Shown: positions 29,545 to 39,852 of the stretch, piece by piece
Layout: every line of letters starts with the position of its first letter
Numbering within the stretch: position 1 is the stretch's first letter
NCBI GenBank assembly: GCA_963575745.1
Contig: CAUYUJ010022048.1
Span: 503,449-567,448, forward strand
Origin: Prorocentrum cordatum
Taxonomy: Eukaryota > Sar > Dinophyceae > Prorocentrales > Prorocentraceae
DNA: 64,000 bases
Direction: 5' to 3'
Notes under the pieces: generated by a model
Database searches by the model: none
What the model saw: the letters and a program-made list of their open reading frames with translations, nothing else
What the model was told of the DNA's origin: nothing
Position numbers and translations under genes: made by a program

Positions 29545-30165
29545 CTGGGTGGGGATGACGCATGCGGGCGGTGCCACTAGGGCCTTCGGTGAAGCTCCCT
29601 ATGGGGCCACGAAGCGCTGTGCTGGGTCGGGGAACCGCATGCGGGCGGTGCTACTGCGGCCTTCGGTGGAGCTCCCTATGGGGCATCGGAGCGTTTTAGT
29701 CGGTGGGGGTGACGCATGCGGGCGGTGCTACTGGCGCCTTCGGTGTGATTCCCCATGGGGCGCTGTACTGTGTGGGTGTGTCGCATGCGGGCGGTGCCAC
29801 TGGGGCCTTCTGTGGAGCTCCCCATGGGGCCACGAAGCGCTGTACTGTGTGGGGGTTGGCGCATGCGGGCGGTGCCAGTGGAGCCTCCGCTGGAGCTCCC
29901 TATGGGGCCACGAAGCGCTGTACTGTGTGGGGTTGACGCATGCGGGCGGTGCCACTGGGGCCTTCTGTGGAGCTCCCAATGAGGCCACAAAGTGCTGTAC
30001 TGGATGGGGGTGACGCATGCGGGCGGTGACGCTGGGGCCTTCGGTGGAGCTGCCTATGGGGCTACGCAGCGCTGTAGTGGGTGGGGGTGGCGCATGCGGG
30101 CGGTGCCACTGGGGCCAGCTGCCTATGGGGCCACGGAGCGCTGTACTGTGTGGGGGTTCGGGAGC
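29545..30165 (+). repeat. 77-bp satellite, right part
   Basis: The landmark CATGCGGGCG recurs at 29561, 29638, 29715, 29784, 29862, 29939, 30016 and 30093: steps of 77 bp, with one 69 and one 78. Each unit carries the core CCCTATGGGGCCACGAAGCG. Frames across it on both strands are artefacts. Confidence 0.9.
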
Positions 30166-30360
30166 CTCGAGACGGGGGTCAACGCAAACGGGTGTCAGCC
30201 AGAGCGCCCGATCTTGCAGTATCCTGCATGGCCGGGGTCTCATTGACCCGGGCTTGGGTGCAGGATCCTTCGCATTGACCCGGGCTTGGGTGTATGATCT
30301 TATAGGATTTTGCAATGCCTGACTCACCCGGGTCTGGATTGACCCGGGTCAGAAGATCCC
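30166..30360 (+). repeat. Insertion in satellite with TTGACCCGGG repeats
   Basis: Three copies of ATTGACCCGGGCTTGGGT-like sequence plus one inverted ACCCGGGTC interrupt the 77-bp array, which resumes at 30361. Confidence 0.6.
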
Positions 30361-30490
30361 CGAGGGGTGACGCATGGGGCGGAGCCATTGGGGCCTTCGG
30401 TGGAGCTCCCTATGGGGCTACAAAGCGCTGTACTGGGTGGTGGTGACGCATGCGGGCGGTGCTACTGGGGCCTTCAATGAATCTCCCCCC
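30361..30490 (+). repeat. 77-bp satellite, distal units
   Basis: Landmarks at 30372 and 30449 are again 77 bp apart, so this is the same array after the 30166-30360 insertion. Confidence 0.8.
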
Positions 30491-30835
30491 CATAGGGTCA
30501 CGTTCCCAACCCCAGACAACCGAAACCAACAAACATACGCATCGTGTCGTTGCTTCCCAAGCCAGAACACGAAATCACCTAAACATACGCAGCACTTCGT
30601 GGCGCCGATCAAAACCATACGCTTGCGCGCACGATGCCCGTGCCGGTTGGGCAAAGCGAATGGGTGAGTTGTGACAGCCGTTACCTATGGTAATGTGTAT
30701 CATGGGAGTCTTAATTCAAATGGATAATATAAAGTTTGTCAACACAGCTTCTTAGAAGCATCAAAAAAGCTATTGCGTTCGTAAGCTGAGTGCGAGTGAA
30801 TAGACGTTGAACCCTCAACCCTCAACCATGTGCAG
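30491..30835 (+). other. AT-richer spacer, no gene seen
   Basis: Includes a CATACGCAGCACTTCGTGG block shared with the inverted repeat at 31755-31955. No coding signal. Confidence 0.4.
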
Positions 30836-30837
30836 GT

Positions 30838-31475
30838 GGAATCTTAGTGTACAGAAGAGTCCCAGTGTAAATTGTGCACAGGCGATATTATTGTACATTG
30901 TCAACTAGGAAACCTTCTGTAACTTGTGCAATGTGAGTCCTAGTGTACCTTGTCTTATAAACATCATATTGCAATATCTGTATATATACATATATACACT
31001 AGAGGTCTTATTGTAACCTGCGCAGTGAGGGTAGTAGGGTACAATTTGTGATCGGATCCACAGTGTAACTTGTACACTAGGTATCCATTTGTTTCCTGCT
31101 CAGTAGAACTCGCACTGTAATATGTACCGTAGGAGTCCCCAGGTATGACCTGTGCAATAGGAATCCTTGTTTACAACGTACAATGGGAATAGTACCCCAA
31201 CGTGCACAGAAGGAGTCATCGTGAAACCTGCACACTAAGAATTTTATGCTATCACGTACAATATGAGTCCGACTGTATCTTGTACAAAGAGAGTCCGACT
31301 GTGATATTACACCAGGAGTTCGATTGCAATTGATGCAAATGCAGTCCTACCGCACACTGTGCAATACGAGTTTTATCGTAACCAGTACAGTCGGAATCCT
31401 ATGGTAACTGGTAGATTTGGAACCGTATTATAGTTCGTATCGAATGAATCCGAATGTATTTTGTGTGATAAGAAT
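30838..31475 (+). repeat. 26-bp AT-rich minisatellite
   Basis: About 24 highly diverged units of a 25-26-bp motif close to CTGTAACTTGTACAATAGGA plus GTCCTA. Clear steps occur at 31349, 31375, 31401, 31427 and 31452. It is the most AT-rich stretch of the window. Confidence 0.8.
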
Positions 31476-31754
31476 ACTATTGTGGAGGAGGGAGGAGGAT
31501 TTGAAGGAGGAGGACGACGTCGAGGCGGATGAGGAGGAGGGAGGAGGAAGATAGTGATGTCCAAAATCGAAGCTCTGGGGGGGCCGCTGGGGGTGGGACC
31601 GAGCATAATTATATCGACGCCCCCCCCCCCCAGCGACCCCCCCAAGCGCCCAACGAGCGAATCCGAATAATCGACCGTTTCGTTCACAGCTTGCACAACT
31701 CATTCAGCCGCTCTGCCCAACCGTCGTTTGGGAAGCGGCAGCGCTTGCCGCGGC

Positions 31755-31955
31755 GTTCCGTCGAGCACCACTCTTTCGGAACCTCCAGAGCCCAAACACA
31801 CAAAAAAACACGCAGCGTTTCGTGTTTTCGATGCCATAAAATGCTGCATATCTTTGGTTTTGTTTTTCCTTTTTGTTTGGGAATGCACGAAACACTGCGT
31901 ATGTTTTTTTGTTTCCTGGGTTCGGGAAGGTCCCAGCGCTCGCCGCGGCCTCTCA
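31755..31955 (+). repeat. Large imperfect inverted repeat
   Basis: The left arm (about 31755-31835) and the complement of the right arm (about 31880-31955) share blocks in the same order: GCCGCGGCG, GGAACCT, CAAAAAAACA, ACGCAG and GTTTCGTG. The loop is T-rich. Related single arms lie at 19634-19714 and 30510-30610. Confidence 0.6.
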
Positions 31956-32019
31956 ACTAGGGCGTGTCCATCCCAGCATCCACAACGAGCAAATAACAAT
32001 TAGCCTAGCGAGGGACCCA

Positions 32020-32300
32020 ACCATATGCAGTTGTGAGTACCGCAATTGTGAATATCATCTTCGGTGGCGCTCCTTATGGGCCCACGAACCGCACGAGGGG
32101 CGTGCCGAAATGCGCGGCGGGGTTCACAACACGAAAAAAGACGATAGGTCTGAGTAAGAGAGACTGAGCGCGAATGAGTCTGATTGTGAATGAGTCTGCG
32201 TGCAAGTGAGTCTGTTTGCATGAATGCGAGCATGGCTACACCTAGTGTACACGTATACGACTGTGAACGGTTTGGGCACGCCCGGCTCTGAGTATTCTTG
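32020..32300 (+). other. Spacer with satellite-like block and short repeats
   Basis: 32020-32100 resembles 19685-19760 (TTGTGAGTACC, then CTTCGGTGGCGCTCC). 32150-32230 has repeated AATGAGTCTG units. No gene seen. Confidence 0.4.
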
Positions 32301-32529
32301 GCACTGAGCGTGGCTGCCACAGGGAGCTCCCCCGGAAGCCCCGATGGCAGCGCCCGCGCGTCGCGACGCCCATGTCGGCACGCCCTCCACGAGGATCGCG
32401 CCCGCGTCCTTCCCTTGTTTTCCCCCCTCGCTGCCCCGGCACTCCGAGGTCCGAGGCTGCAGGCGCAGCGCAGCGCGGAGTCCCCGGCGACGCGCGCCAG
32501 TCGCCCCGAAGGGGTCCCAGCTCCCCGTG

Positions 32530-32850
32530 CGCGAGCGGGCCCTCGCGCGCGGGCGGGCGGGCGGGCGCGCGGGCGGGCGGGCGGGCGGGCGGGCGGACAG
32601 GCCGGCGGGCGGCGGCGGCGGCGGCATCATCATCACCGTCATCATCACCATCATCATCGTCAGTATCGTCATCACCATGGTCATTATCACCATCATTGTC
32701 ATCGTTATCGTTATCGTTGTCGTCGTTGTCATCGCCGCCGTTGTCGTTATCATTGTCATTGTCGTCGTCGTCGTCGTCGTCACCGTCGCCCGTCGTCGTC
32801 ATCGTCGTCCGTCGTCGTCGTTCTCGTCGTTGTGGTCGTCGACGTCCCCG
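32530..32850 (+). repeat. Composite direct repeat, copy 1
   Basis: An ordered series of GCGGGCGGGC runs, CGG triplets, CAT/ATC triplets and CGT triplets, ending in GTCGTCCGTCGTCGTT. The same series recurs at 33545-33920. Confidence 0.8.
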
Positions 32851-32861
32851 TCCGCGTTAGA

Positions 32862-33544
32862 GCCACGTGCCGAGTAGATTGTGGTGTTCGCTTCCGCGGT
32901 GTCGCCACGTCGAATGCAATAGATTTGTGCGGTTTGGCAATATCGCGCGTAAAGTTGTACGGTATTTTGTTCGCCGGCCTGTCGATGCCCCGTTGCGAAC
33001 GGAGTGTCTCTCTATGTGTTTTCGCCCCGCGGCGATGCCACGTGGCGAATATAATGGAATATTTGTTTTCGTCGCCAGACGCTGCCACGTGGCGAGTAGA
33101 GTGGGATTGTACAATATGTTCGGTCCGCGCGGCATGGCCACGTCATGGGTGGAGTGAATTTACACTTCTTGTTCGCTCCCGACGTCGCCCGGATGAAGTC
33201 GCCCCAGAAGAATTTCTCTCGGAAGAAGTCGCCCAGAAGATTTCGCCGCGGCATTGCCACGTGATGGGTACAGCGGAATTATTGATCTTGCTTGTTCCCG
33301 GTGTCATTGCCACGTGGCGAGAAGAGTGGGATCGTATTTTTGTTTGCCTCTCAGGTCTTGCCACGTGGCGTTGCCATGTGGCGAGTGGAGTGAACCAGCA
33401 TGAGTTCCCAGCCTTCGCTGCCACGTGTTCGGGCGCTGCCACGTGGCGAGCACAGTGGAATGCTATTTCCGGCCTTCGAGCGCTGCCACGTGGCAAGGAC
33501 AGTGGAGCAGTGCTTGTTTCGCTCCCCCGGTGTAGCCACGTGGC
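32862..33544 (+). repeat. Array of GCCACGTGGC palindromes
   Basis: Seven perfect copies of GCCACGTGGC (33037, 33084, 33309, 33360, 33438, 33485, 33535) and several one- or two-base variants (32862, 32904, 33137, 33256, 33373, 33420), mostly 47-53 bp apart and followed by GAGTAGAGTGG-like sequence. CACGTG is the core of plant G-boxes and bHLH E-boxes; whether a factor binds here is unknown. Confidence 0.85.
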
Positions 33545-33622
33545 GTGCGCGAGCGGGCGCGCGCGGGCGGGCGGGCAGGCTGGCGGGCGGCGGCGGCGGC
33601 GGCCGCGGCGGCGGCGTGGTTG

Positions 33623-33683
<61 letters not shown>

Positions 33684-33920
33684 TATCATTATCATCATTA
33701 TCATCATCAACAGCATCATCATCATCGCCAATGATCATCGTCATCATTATCAGCATCATAATCATTATCATCATCGTCGTATTCGTCATCGTCGTCGCCC
33801 ATGTCGTCATTATCATTGTTGTTGGCATTGTCGTTGTCATTGTCCTCGTTGTCTTCATCGCCGTCGTCGCCGTCATCGTCGCCTGTCGTCGTCATCGTCG
33901 TCCGTCGTTGTTCTTGTCGT
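33545..33920 (+). repeat. Composite direct repeat, copy 2
   Basis: Same order of blocks as 32530-32850 with a longer CAT/ATC run (33625-33725). Together they bracket the CACGTG array. Confidence 0.8.
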
Positions 33921-34294
33921 TAAACGGGGCGAATGTATAGCGAACGCCATGTCGTACCAGCGCCGCTATGGTTCAAGGCAACGTTGTTACATTTTCATAC
34001 ATCGAGATTTCGAGGTACCATCCAACCTGCATGTTGGATAAAAGGCCACATCCACAGATGGTTCATCCGTCCATCTCATGTTTTCTTTCTTATCTCTCAT
34101 CTTGCTTGCCACCGAGGGAGGAGTGATGGGATACTCCGCCCCGATACGTCTTCGACGTGATCCCAAGAAGCAGGGTCTCAGCTTACTACCTCATGGAGTC
34201 CCTGACCCTCGTTTTTCACTCGCCATGAAAGCTTGTACCGCCGATTCCAGAACGATGTTGCCCCCTCTTTGAGCTGGCCCCCGTATCGTTGCCC
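33921..34294 (+). other. Unique spacer, no gene seen
   Basis: Unique sequence of balanced composition without a convincing frame. Confidence 0.35.
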
Positions 34295-34307
34295 GTCAGG
34301 AGAGAGA

Positions 34308-34339
<32 letters not shown>

Positions 34340-34395
34340 TCGAGAGAGAGGGAAAGAGAGAGAGAGAGAGAACAAGAAATTGAGGGAATCAGAGA

Positions 34396-34433
<38 letters not shown>

Positions 34434-34443
34434 CAGAGACACA
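34295..34443 (+). repeat. (GA)n microsatellite
   Basis: GA repeat with a few interruptions; it produces serine/leucine and arginine/glutamate artefact frames. Confidence 0.9.
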
Positions 34444-34939
34444 AAACAAACAAGTCAGGCCTTGTGACACGATGAATTCATGAGTCAATTGGTAGGTGTT
34501 TTTGCGGGGAGGCGCGCTTACAGCAGCAATGCGAAACGCGCTGGATCCTGTTATGGCAGTAGTCACGGCCATCGTTATTGCGGTCGCTTTTGCGATTGCG
34601 ATCGCTTGTGCACCAACTTTGGCTGTGATGTTGCGTGGAGATTGCAGGCCCCAAGTGAAGTCCGTTAGCGTGTTTGGGATCCGTCACTCCAGCTACTGGC
34701 GCGCCTTGACACAAAACCATGTTTGGATCCGACTTTCGGGCCAGGTAAGGGCGACCTTCCGTCCAGAGGATGTATTTAACATGCGCTACTATATCGGTAC
34801 CAGTCTGTATATCGAAGACGACTACGGTGAATCACCGCCGCCCCCTGCTTTTTCCCAACCCTACTTGTTCTCCCTCCTCCTCCTGCCTTCTGCTTCCTGC
34901 CTCCCGCCCCACCCCTCCTTGTCTCCTCTTGCCTTGCCG
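34444..34939 (+). other. Unique spacer with fragment of the hairpin module
   Basis: 34823-34856 carries ACTACGGTGAATCACCGCC followed by GCCCCCTGC, a stray right arm of hairpin H3 of the module at 38-54 kb. A hydrophobic frame at 34530-34640 comes from GCGATT-type repeats and is not called. Confidence 0.45.
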
Positions 34940-35345
34940 TGGGGGCTGCGATCTGCGAAATTGTCGCCACTTTCGAGGGCTGCTGGTGGGTCCAGCGGAG
35001 TGAGGCATTTGAGCGGGATCTCCCTGTCTCTGGGGTGCTGCGATTTGCGGAACCGTCGCCACTATCGAGGGCTGCCGGTGGGTCCAGCGGAGTGAGGCGC
35101 CGTGTGGATCTGAGCGGGACCTCCCCGTTCTTGGGGGGCTGCGATCTGGGGATCCGTCGCCACTTTCGAGGGCTGCTGGTGGGCCCAGCGGAGTGAGGCA
35201 CCGCGCGGATCTGAGCGGGACCTCCCCGTCTCTGGAGCGCTGCGATTTGCGGAATTGTCGCCACTTTCGAGGGCTGCTGGTGGGCTCGCCACTTTCGAAG
35301 GTTGCTGGTGGGTCCAGCGGAGTGAGACGCTGCGCAGACTCAGCG
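34940..35345 (+). repeat. About 107-bp tandem repeat, four units
   Basis: Units contain CTGCGATCTGCGGAA, TCGCCACTTTCGAGGGCTGC, TGGTGGGTCCAGCGGAGTGA and GAGCGGGACCTCCCCGTC. A diverged relative lies at 10630-10790. Confidence 0.8.
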
Positions 35346-36110
35346 GGGCATCGCCGTCCATGGGGGGCCATGTCATGTTGTTGCTGCCCGCCGACGTTTC
35401 AAGCCCCTTGCCCTCCGTCTCCTTTTGGACCTTGCGTCTTCCTTAGTTACTCAGGGGTTCACTTAGTTACTCATCACTTTTCCCTTGATTCGGGACCTGC
35501 GAACCTCCCGAATGCCGCTCGCAGAAGTATATGCGTCCATGTCACGTCGCCGCCTTCTCGTCAAGTTTCCCAAGCTACTCCTGCCCCGCATTGCGCAGGG
35601 GTTGGGTGCGTCGCATGAACACTCGTGTTCAGTAGCCTTCTGTGCTCGAGGGAGGGGATGGGGGCGGGGGTGCTCGCTCCGGCCCACCCAACCCTGGAAG
35701 AATCGCGAAGCAGGATATGTGCGAAGTCGAAAGAGAGAAACAGTGTGTGAAAGCAGGAAGTGAAGGAAGCGAAGTCGTTTGAAGTATTTTTTGGTGACAG
35801 AGGGTGCAGTTGTCAATTGTACTGCTCTGGGGATGAGAAGGCGGACCAGGGATGAGAAGGCGGACCTGTGACTCACCCTGTTTGCATTAATTGCATTGAG
35901 AAAAGAAGAGAAAAATGATAACCGGCTTGCGCCGCATCCGCCGGCAGGCGCGCCCAAACAGTGGACTGAGGCCCTCTTACGGGTGTAGGTGCAAGCATTG
36001 TTTGGGGAGAAGGTATGCGAGCACCGCTGATTGCTGACGACGAGCACAGAAACCAGGGTAAGTTTAAGCGCATGTGTGGCCAAACATTTGGGTCTAGAGA
36101 TCGGCCAAAC
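35346..36110 (+). other. Unique region, no gene seen
   Basis: Short frames on both strands; none is protein-like enough to call. Confidence 0.35.
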
Positions 36111-36117
36111 TAACAGA

Positions 36118-36164
36118 CCATGTGCTCCCCCAGCCGTTGTGGAAACCCTTGGGGGAACACATGG
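36118..36164 (+). repeat. Isolated variant of hairpin H4
   Basis: CCATGTG and CACATGG arms plus TCCCCCA opposite TTGGGGGA. Relative to H4 at 39806-39852 it has a U-A pair for the U-G pair and a C-G pair for a G-C pair. One mismatch remains. Confidence 0.7.
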
Positions 36165-36224
36165 AGGAGCAATATAATAGGAGGAGAGGGAGAAGAAAGG
36201 AAAAGGAGGAGAAAGAGAATGAGG

Positions 36225-36650
36225 AGTCCTCTTGGGAGCCTCTTGGGGCACTCTTGGAATCTCCTGGGAGCTTCCTGGAGGCCTCTTCGAGGCCTCCTTG
36301 GGCCTCTTTGAGGCCTTTGGGGGCTTCTTGGGGTCCTCCTTGGGCCGTCTTGGAGGCCATCTTGACCGTCTTGGGGTCTACCTGGGGCCTTCTTTGGCTG
36401 TCTTGGGGCTATCTTGGAGGCCGCTTTGGCCGCGTTAGAGCGTCCGAAGCCCGAAGACGCGAGTATGTTAAAATGGCGGACTCTTTGGGGCCTTCTTGAG
36501 GCCATGTTGGGCCTGCTTGGGTCCATTTTGGTCCATCTGGAGCTCTCTTGAATCCATCTTGGCCGTCTTGTGGGCATGTTGGGACCGTCTTGGAGGCCAT
36601 CGTGAGCCAACTTGGAGTCTTGGAGGCCATATTGGAGCCATCTGGAGCGA
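36225..36650 (+). repeat. CTTGG-type array, plus orientation
   Basis: Degenerate GGCC-TCTTGG units, followed at 36690-36740 by the first part of the hairpin module (GTTCTTTAGAAAAGAAC). Confidence 0.8.
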
Positions 36651-36757
36651 GAAAAAATTGTTGCCAGCCGGGTCTGGATGAGCTTTCCAGGTGGCCGGCG
36701 CGCTGGGCCGAAGCCCCAGGGGAAAGTTCTTTAGAAAAGAACGATTACGGTAGGTTT

Positions 36758-36922
36758 GCGTCGTGTCGACCGTTGGCGACCCCGCCAGCGGCGTTCAACC
36801 TTGAACGCCGCGGGCGACCCAGAATCGTTCGATGTGGAACGATTCGGACGTTTCGGAAACGGCCGATCGTTCAAGGTTGAACGATCCAGCGCGGTGTCAG
36901 AAACCAACGCTGCGGTCGGCGC
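36758..36922 (+). repeat. Dispersed repeat with three perfect hairpins, copy 1
   Basis: Three hairpins follow each other: GGCGTTCAA/TTGAACGCC at 36790-36809 (2-base loop), GAATCGTTC/GAACGATTC at 36822-36845 (6-base loop), and GATCGTTCAA/TTGAACGATC at 36865-36886 (2-base loop). All share GTTC and GAAC. A diverged copy of the whole segment lies at 61707-61870. Confidence 0.8.
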
Positions 36923-37151
36923 GACGCGAACCTGCCGTATCCCAGTGCGACCCTACCTAGGAGTTGGAGCCTCTAGGAAAGCAGCATGCGGTCGTATGTG
37001 GCAGCGCAGACACTTAGCAGACACACATGTTGCATTCCACATGCGCAGACAAAACCAATTCAAAATGCCTATACATGCACACACACGCACACACACACAC
37101 ACACATGCAGCATTCCACATAGGTGTTATGTGCATGTACACATATATTTGC

Positions 37152-37182
<31 letters not shown>

Positions 37183-37770
37183 AAGACTTTTAGAACATGC
37201 GATAATACGTCGGGTTTCATGTCTCCCGGCCGGTGCTATGTGCGAAACCTTCGTGAATCTTGAGGGGTCAAGCTGCCCCCACTAAGGGCCCAAGATGGCC
37301 CACAGACGGACAACATGCAGAACATGCATGGAACATACGTGCGCTTACACACATATATATATATATATAAGTACATATACATATATATATATATATATAT
37401 ATACATATAGCAGCAGCAATAGTGGATGCTGTGCTGTGCTGCGCTATGCTATGCTATGGTATGCTATGCTATTATATGATATGCTGCGCAATGCTATGCT
37501 GGGCTAGGCTAGGCTATGCTATGCTATGCGCTATGCTATGCTGCGCTATGCTATGCTATGCTATGCTTTTGCTTTGCCTTCGCTTTTGCCTTCACTTTGC
37601 CTTTGCTTTTACCTTTGCTGTTGCTTTTGCTTGGCTCCCGGGGACTGGGGGAACCGCCCAGGGCGGTTTGCACTGCCCGGCCCCTTTAAGCCAAGCGAGT
37701 AAGAACCCTTCCAGGCAGAGCCTAGGTAGGGAACAAACCACCAGGCGTCTAGCACGCTGTTTACACATGT
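36923..37770 (+). repeat. Microsatellite cluster: CA, GA, TA, ATGCT, TTTGC repeats
   Basis: CA repeats lie near 37080-37105, TA and GA near 37155-37180, and TA near 37350-37410. 5-bp ATGCT repeats run from 37430 to 37570 and CTTTGC-like hexamers from 37566 to 37632. No gene. Confidence 0.8.
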
Positions 37771-37774
37771 GGCA

Positions 37775-37945
37775 AGACCACACGGGGCGGCGGGTCGAAG
37801 ACGCGTACGGCGAATCCCCGCCGCCCCCTGCCCTTTTGGAAGCGCCTATGTGGCCGACAGCTGGGCTAAAGCTTGGTCAAACTATCGGGCGAATTGTTCC
37901 CCAAGTCGGATTGGAAAGCCTTCGGGGAACGCATTGGGGAGCAAG
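37775..37945 (+). repeat. Hairpin module, diverged copy (H3, H4)
   Basis: H3 arms are GGGGCGGCGGG (37784-37794) and CCCGCCGCCCC (37817-37827), an 11-bp perfect stem shifted by one pair from other copies. H4 is GTTCCCCAAG with CTTCGGGGAAC (37896-37905 and 37920-37930). It shares the loop words GAAGACGC, TACGGCGAAT and TTGGAAAGCC with other copies. Confidence 0.75.
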
Positions 37946-37959
37946 AGGACGAGGATCAG

Positions 37960-38145
37960 GAGAGGGAGGAGGAGGATGATTAGGAGGAGGAGGCGGAGGA
38001 TGAGCATGAGGATGAGGATGAAGGGGGGGGAGGAAGAGGAGGAGGAGGAGGAGGAGGAGGAGGAGGAGGAGGAGGAGGAGGAGGAGGAGGAGGAGGAGGA
38101 GGGGAGGAGGAGGAGGAGGAGGAGGAGGAGGAGGAGGAGACTTCT
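37960..38145 (+). repeat. Polypurine GGA tract
   Basis: Almost uninterrupted GGA triplets over about 120 bases, with a looser purine-rich lead. Confidence 0.9.
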
Positions 38146-39119
38146 TGGGAACCTCGTGGGAGGTCTCTTGGGAGGCCTCTTGGAGGCACCTGCAGAGCTT
38201 CCCGGGGGCCTTGCGGAGGCCCCCTTGGGAGCTTCCCTGATCCTCTCGGGGGCCTCCTGGGGGCCTTTGAGGGCCTCTTGGGGGCCTTTCGGAGGCCTCT
38301 TGGGAGCTTCCCCCCTCCCCTCCCTCCTCTTGGACGTGCCAGTGATGTACGTAGCGTTCAATGTTTCCAGCCCAGGCTGCAGGTCTGGAGTCGTCAGTCA
38401 CAGAGCCACAGCTGCCGCCATCAGCTGCCCAATCAATCAATCATTTGGGGGCTTCTTGGAGGCTTTTTGGAGCTGTCTTAGGGCGTTTCTGATCCGCCTG
38501 ACGCCGTCGGAAGCCGTCTTGGGGGCCTCTCTGAACCGACTCGGGGCCCTCTTCGGGCGCTTTGGGGCCGTCTTGGAGACCATTTTGGCCGTCTTAGAGG
38601 CCTCTTGGGCCGTCTAGGGGCTCTTTTGGGGCCGTGTTGGGGGTCTCTTGGGCCGTCTTGGAGGCCTCTTGGGCGATCTTGGGGCGACCTTGGGGGCCTC
38701 TTGGGCCGTTATAGGGCCATCTTTGAAGCATCTTGGGCAATCTCGGGGTAACCTTGGGGGCCTCTTGGGCCATCTTGGGCCGTCGGAAAACCGAAGAAGC
38801 GCAAACGCCATGATCATTTAAACAACCTCTCCGTGCCTTCCTGGAGGACCTCTTGGGAAGCCTTTGGGACCGTCTTGGAGGCCTCTTGGGAACCTCTTGG
38901 GGCGTCTTGGGCCATCTTGAGGCAATATAAGGAAGTCGTGGATGCATCTTGGGCCATCTTGGAGGCATCTTGGGGCCATCTTAGCCATCTTGGAGGCCAT
39001 CTTGTCCATCTTAGAGGCATCTTGGAGGCCATCTTGGGCCCCCTTGGCGGTCTTGAAAGCCATCTTGAGCCGTTTTGGGAATTTGTTTGCGAGAATTGCG
39101 GGCCTTGTGCGGCCTTTCT

Positions 39120-39236
39120 GGTGGCCGGCGGGACGGGCGGAAGCCCCAGGGAGAGTTCTTTTGAAAAAGAACCAAAACCATCGCGTCTAGGGTCTAGCAC
39201 GCTGGGCACCCCTGTGGCAAGACCACAGGGGGCGGC
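39120..39236 (+). repeat. Hairpin module, truncated copy (H1, H2)
   Basis: H1 is GTTCTTTT/AAAAGAAC-like. H2 is CCCCTGTGG (39209-39217) with CCACAGGGG (39223-39231), a 9-bp perfect stem. The right arm of H3 is missing. Confidence 0.8.
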
Positions 39237-39595
39237 GGAGAGCGAGCATTGGGCGCGTTCGGGGCCCCTTGGGGGCTCTTGTCAGCTTTTGGAGGCGTCT
39301 TGGGGCCTAGTGGCCGAAGGTTGGGTCAGATCCTTGCCAGCCTCTTGGGCCGTCTTGGAGGCCTCTTGAGGGCCTCTTGGGCCGTCTTGGGCCATCTTGA
39401 GGCTATCTTAGGCCGTCTTGGGTGCCTCTAGGACCGTCTTGGAGGCATCTTGGGGCCATGTTAGCCATCCTGGAGGGCATCTTGGCCGTCTTGGAGGCAT
39501 CCTGGAGGCCATCTTGGGCCATCTTGGAGCCGTCTGGAACGGAAAAACCCTTTGCAAACACCTCTGGAAGATTTTTCGGCATCCTCCCAGGACCC

Positions 39596-39852
39596 CGGCG
39601 GGACGCGCCGGAGCCCATTGGGAGAGTTCTTTTGGAAAAGAACCAAAACCAAAACCGTAAGAAGTTCAGCACGCCAGGCACCCCTGTGATGAATCAACAG
39701 GGGGCGGCGGATCGAAGACGCCTACGGCGAATTACCGCCGCCCCCTGCCTTTTTGGAAGCGCCTATGTGGCCGAACGTTGAGGCCAGACCTGCCAAGCTA
39801 TCGGACCATGTGTTCCCCGAATCGGTTTGGAAAGCCTTCGGGGAACACGTGG
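39596..39852 (+). repeat. Hairpin module, complete copy 1
   Basis: H1 GTTCTTTT/AAAAGAAC (39626-39643). H2 CCCCTG (39681-39686) with CAGGGG (39698-39703). H3 CAGGGGGCGGCGG (39698-39710) with CCGCCGCCCCCTG (39735-39747). H4 CCATGTGTTCCCCGAA with TTCGGGGAACACGTGG (39806-39852), 16 pairs counting one G-U. The left arm of H3 contains the right arm of H2. Confidence 0.9.

Noticed and set aside
32298-33734. Plus-strand frame of 478 codons
   Set aside because: Runs through CGG, CAT and CGT triplet repeats and the CACGTG array. Composition is repeat-driven.
34496-35095. Frame with a hydrophobic stretch that looks like a membrane segment
   Set aside because: The stretch comes from GCGATT-type repeats, and the frame then enters a hairpin-module fragment and the 107-bp repeat.
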